A stretch of DNA of 33,462 nt from Verrucomicrobiota bacterium (GTDB lineage Bacteria; Verrucomicrobiota; Verrucomicrobiia; Palsa-1439), in contig PLTX01000058.1 of assembly GCA_003164675.1 (NCBI GenBank), forward strand, positions 1 through 33,462, given 5' to 3'. The translations under genes were made by a program, and so were the position numbers. Shown here piece by piece: positions 32,130 through 33,462 of the stretch; positions within the stretch are counted from its first letter, which is position 1; each line of letters opens with the position of its first letter. A model generated the notes under the pieces. That model made no database searches and was not told where the DNA came from. It saw nothing but the letters and a program-made list of their open reading frames with translations.

Positions 32130-32475
32130 GCCGCTGGTGATGGGAGCGAACGACGGCGCAGAGATTTTGTCCGCGTCCTCTACGAAATAGATCTTGCCAC
32201 AACCGCTCGGCCCAATAAAGAGCGCAGTCGTCACTGTTAGCGCCCTATGCTGATCGCGGATGCAATGGGTAACGGGAAACCATCGGTCATCATCGCGTTG
32301 CTGTCGTGGCGGTTCAGCCTGGCACTGGGTGTTCATCGGCAACACAGGCGGTGACTGACCGCTTGTCCTTTCCGCATTCACCCGTTAGACGTGTGTGGAC
32401 AGCGTAAGCGCATGACCTAAAGGCATGACGACCGACCAGCGGCCATCCTGAGCGCACCCGTAGCCGATTGCCCCG
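32130..32475. other. Non-coding gap with a P-loop-like decoy frame
   Basis: After the glycosyltransferase stop there is no convincing gene. The minus-strand frame 32381-32067 contains ALFIGPSGCGK, which resembles a Walker A loop, and QVIYPPKEWVIS. It has no Walker B, no ribosome site, and its end is antisense to the glycosyltransferase. It may be a decayed ATPase fragment. Confidence 0.45.
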
Positions 32476-32660
32476 GCCGCTACGCCCGCCGCATTTCGCC
32501 CATGCCGACCGACTGCGCTTTACGCCGCGTGGGCAACAACTACCACGCCGAACCGTTCAGACCGCCTCCCCGCATTGGACGATTTGCAAACCTTGCGGTT
32601 TGAACTCCCAAGGGGTGCCATTGCGCCGGCGGCAAATCTTCGGCGCGTCTCGCTCCGTCG
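32476..32660. repeat. Dispersed modules A-B-C, copy 3
   Basis: Most complete copy: A (GCCGCTACGCCCGCCGCATT), B (CCTCCCCGCATTGGACGATT) and C (GCGGTTTGAACTCCCAAGGG, then GGCAAATCTTCGGCGCGTCT). The minus strand reads 'KVCKSSNAGRRSERFGVVV', a decoy string. Related copies are at 27663-27775 and 30007-30222. Confidence 0.85.
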
Positions 32661-32786
32661 GTGCTGCGCTCGGTTGGCTGCGCTCCGTCCCCTGAGCTGC
32701 GCCCTTCGGGCGTCGGCACGGCGCGGCGCGTTTGCGCCACCAGCAAGTCGGTGGCGCGTGTCAGTTGCACCCAAAACATCATGGGT

Positions 32787-32846
32787 GCGTCTCATGTGGC
32801 TAGTGCCACATTCGGCTTGCGACCTGGGCACGACTTGGTCGCGTCT
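32787..32846. repeat. Double-palindrome module Q-P, copy 2
   Basis: GTCTC-ATGTGGC-TAGT-GCCACAT-TCGGCTT (Q) is followed by GCGACC-TGGGCACGACTT-GGTCGC (P) and GTCTC. Copy 1 at 23302-23356 has the order P-Q. Again this suits fragments of a former tandem array. Confidence 0.8.
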
Positions 32847-32901
32847 CCGCTTCGCTTCGGCTCCGTCCGACTCGGCTCCGCGGCCACCCTTGCCGCTCGG
32901 C

Positions 32902-33462
32902 TTACTGGCGAGCTTGCAGTCGCGCCAGCGCGTTTCGAGCAGCAGCGAGGTCTGGCCGAAGCCTCAGCGCCTGCTGGTAGTGCTCGATGGCTTCCGGCGT
33001 GCGGCCCAGCTTCTCCAATGCAAGCCCCAAGTTGAAATGCGCTTTGACGTAATCGGGTTTGCTGCGCAGGGCCTGTTCATACTGCGCAACGGCCTCCGGC
33101 AACTTACCCATGCGCTGGAAGATGGCCCCCAGATTGCTGTGCGCCTCGGCCTCGGCGAGACCGGGCTTGATCCGTAGCGCCTGCTCCAAATGCCCGATCG
33201 CCTCCCCAACCGTGCCCAGTCGGGCCAAGGCGATCGCCAGGTTGTAGTGCGCCATGGCGAAATCAGGTTTGATCCGAATCGCCTGCTCGTAGTGGGTGAT
33301 CGCGCCTCCTGCGTCGCCGGCTCGTTCCATGACGATCCCCAAATTGTAGTGCGCCCAAGCATCGTTGGGCTTGATCCGCACCATCTGCTCCCAACGTTCC
33401 TTCGTCTCGGCATCCCCCAGGCGATAGATAAACATCGTGTAGCCGACTCGCGCGACCGGTTC
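32902..33462 (-). CDS. TPR protein, C-terminal part (5' end beyond the window)
   Basis: The frame is open to the window edge (…EPVARVGYTMFIYRLGDAET), so the start is missing; an internal ATG at 33435 is not taken as the true start. At least five TPR units are visible, with cores such as WAHYNLGIVMERAG, AMAHYNLAIALARLG, HSNLGAIFQRMG and KAHFNLGLALEKLG. One unit (LAEAEAHSNLG) has two extra residues. The C-terminus NALARLQARQ and the downstream ~35 bases (CGGYTTACTGGCGAGCTTGC and on) match the end of the membrane TPR protein at 27,778, so the two are paralogues, and the missing part is probably a similar membrane domain. Confidence 0.82.
   Translation of the reverse strand, partial: EPVARVGYTMFIYRLGDAETKERWEQMVRIKPNDAWAHYNLGIVMERAGDAGGAITHYEQAIRIKPDFAMAHYNLAIALARLGTVGEAIGHLEQALRIKPGLAEAEAHSNLGAIFQRMGKLPEAVAQYEQALRSKPDYVKAHFNLGLALEKLGRTPEAIEHYQQALRLRPDLAAARNALARLQARQ

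Noticed and set aside
32067..32381. Minus-strand frame with GPSGCGK, resembling a P-loop ATPase
   Set aside because: No Walker B, no ribosome site, and its end is antisense to the glycosyltransferase gene; the product is far too short for an ATPase. Kept only as a possible decayed fragment.

Overview
The window looks like a chromosomal segment from a member of the Verrucomicrobiota, most likely a Pedosphaera/Limisphaerales-like lineage. This is inference. It rests on a PEP-CTERM sorting tail at the left edge, a fragment of a GloVer-type repeat protein, membrane glycosyltransferases with C-terminal TPR arrays, a Pro/Ala-rich coiled-coil TPR protein, and intergenic DNA built from short recurring modules of the kind common in PVC-group genomes. 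Genes for heptose and outer-membrane biogenesis (gmhA, an LptF/LptG permease, a LolA-like protein) fit a Gram-negative envelope. The coding DNA is GC-rich. No rRNA, tRNA, CRISPR array or intact transposase was seen.

Layout. Positions 1-4.7 kb: the end of a PEP-CTERM protein, aat, a secreted beta-propeller protein, and a tightly coupled minus-strand operon (yhbY, an RluA-family pseudouridine synthase, an HI0933/BaiN-like flavoprotein) that ends in a truncated second copy of the aat start. Positions 4.9-9.9 kb: rsmH away from the dcw cluster, a small-protein/MerR pair sharing one domain, uup with a small GGQ release-factor-like protein, and an RRM RNA-binding protein. Positions 10-16 kb: transketolase, a decayed GloVer-protein tail, a methyltransferase and a large coiled-coil/TPR protein. 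Positions 16.1-21.7 kb: glnD divergent from a small conserved-looking gene across a palindromic operator candidate, then pdxJ-acpS converging on an LptF/LptG permease.

Positions 21.8-23.8 kb are accessory: a 144-residue protein of unknown function, the 3' fragment of a type ISP (LlaBIII-like) DNA methyltransferase, and about 1 kb of repeat modules. Positions 23.8-27.4 kb return to single-copy genes: a protein joining an alpha-CTD-like domain, a sigma region 4-like domain and winged-helix-like modules; gmhA; a LolA-like protein; and a DapF homologue in which both catalytic cysteines are serine. Positions 27.4-33.5 kb hold two TPR proteins (the second cut by the window edge) and a GT-C glycosyltransferase, separated by repeat-filled gaps.

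The strongest candidates for new biology are the alpha-CTD/sigma-4 hybrid protein, the Ser/Ser DapF homologue, the MerR regulator paired with a free-standing copy of its own C-terminal domain, the operator between glnD and its divergent neighbour, and the aat duplication, whose coding differences are all synonymous.
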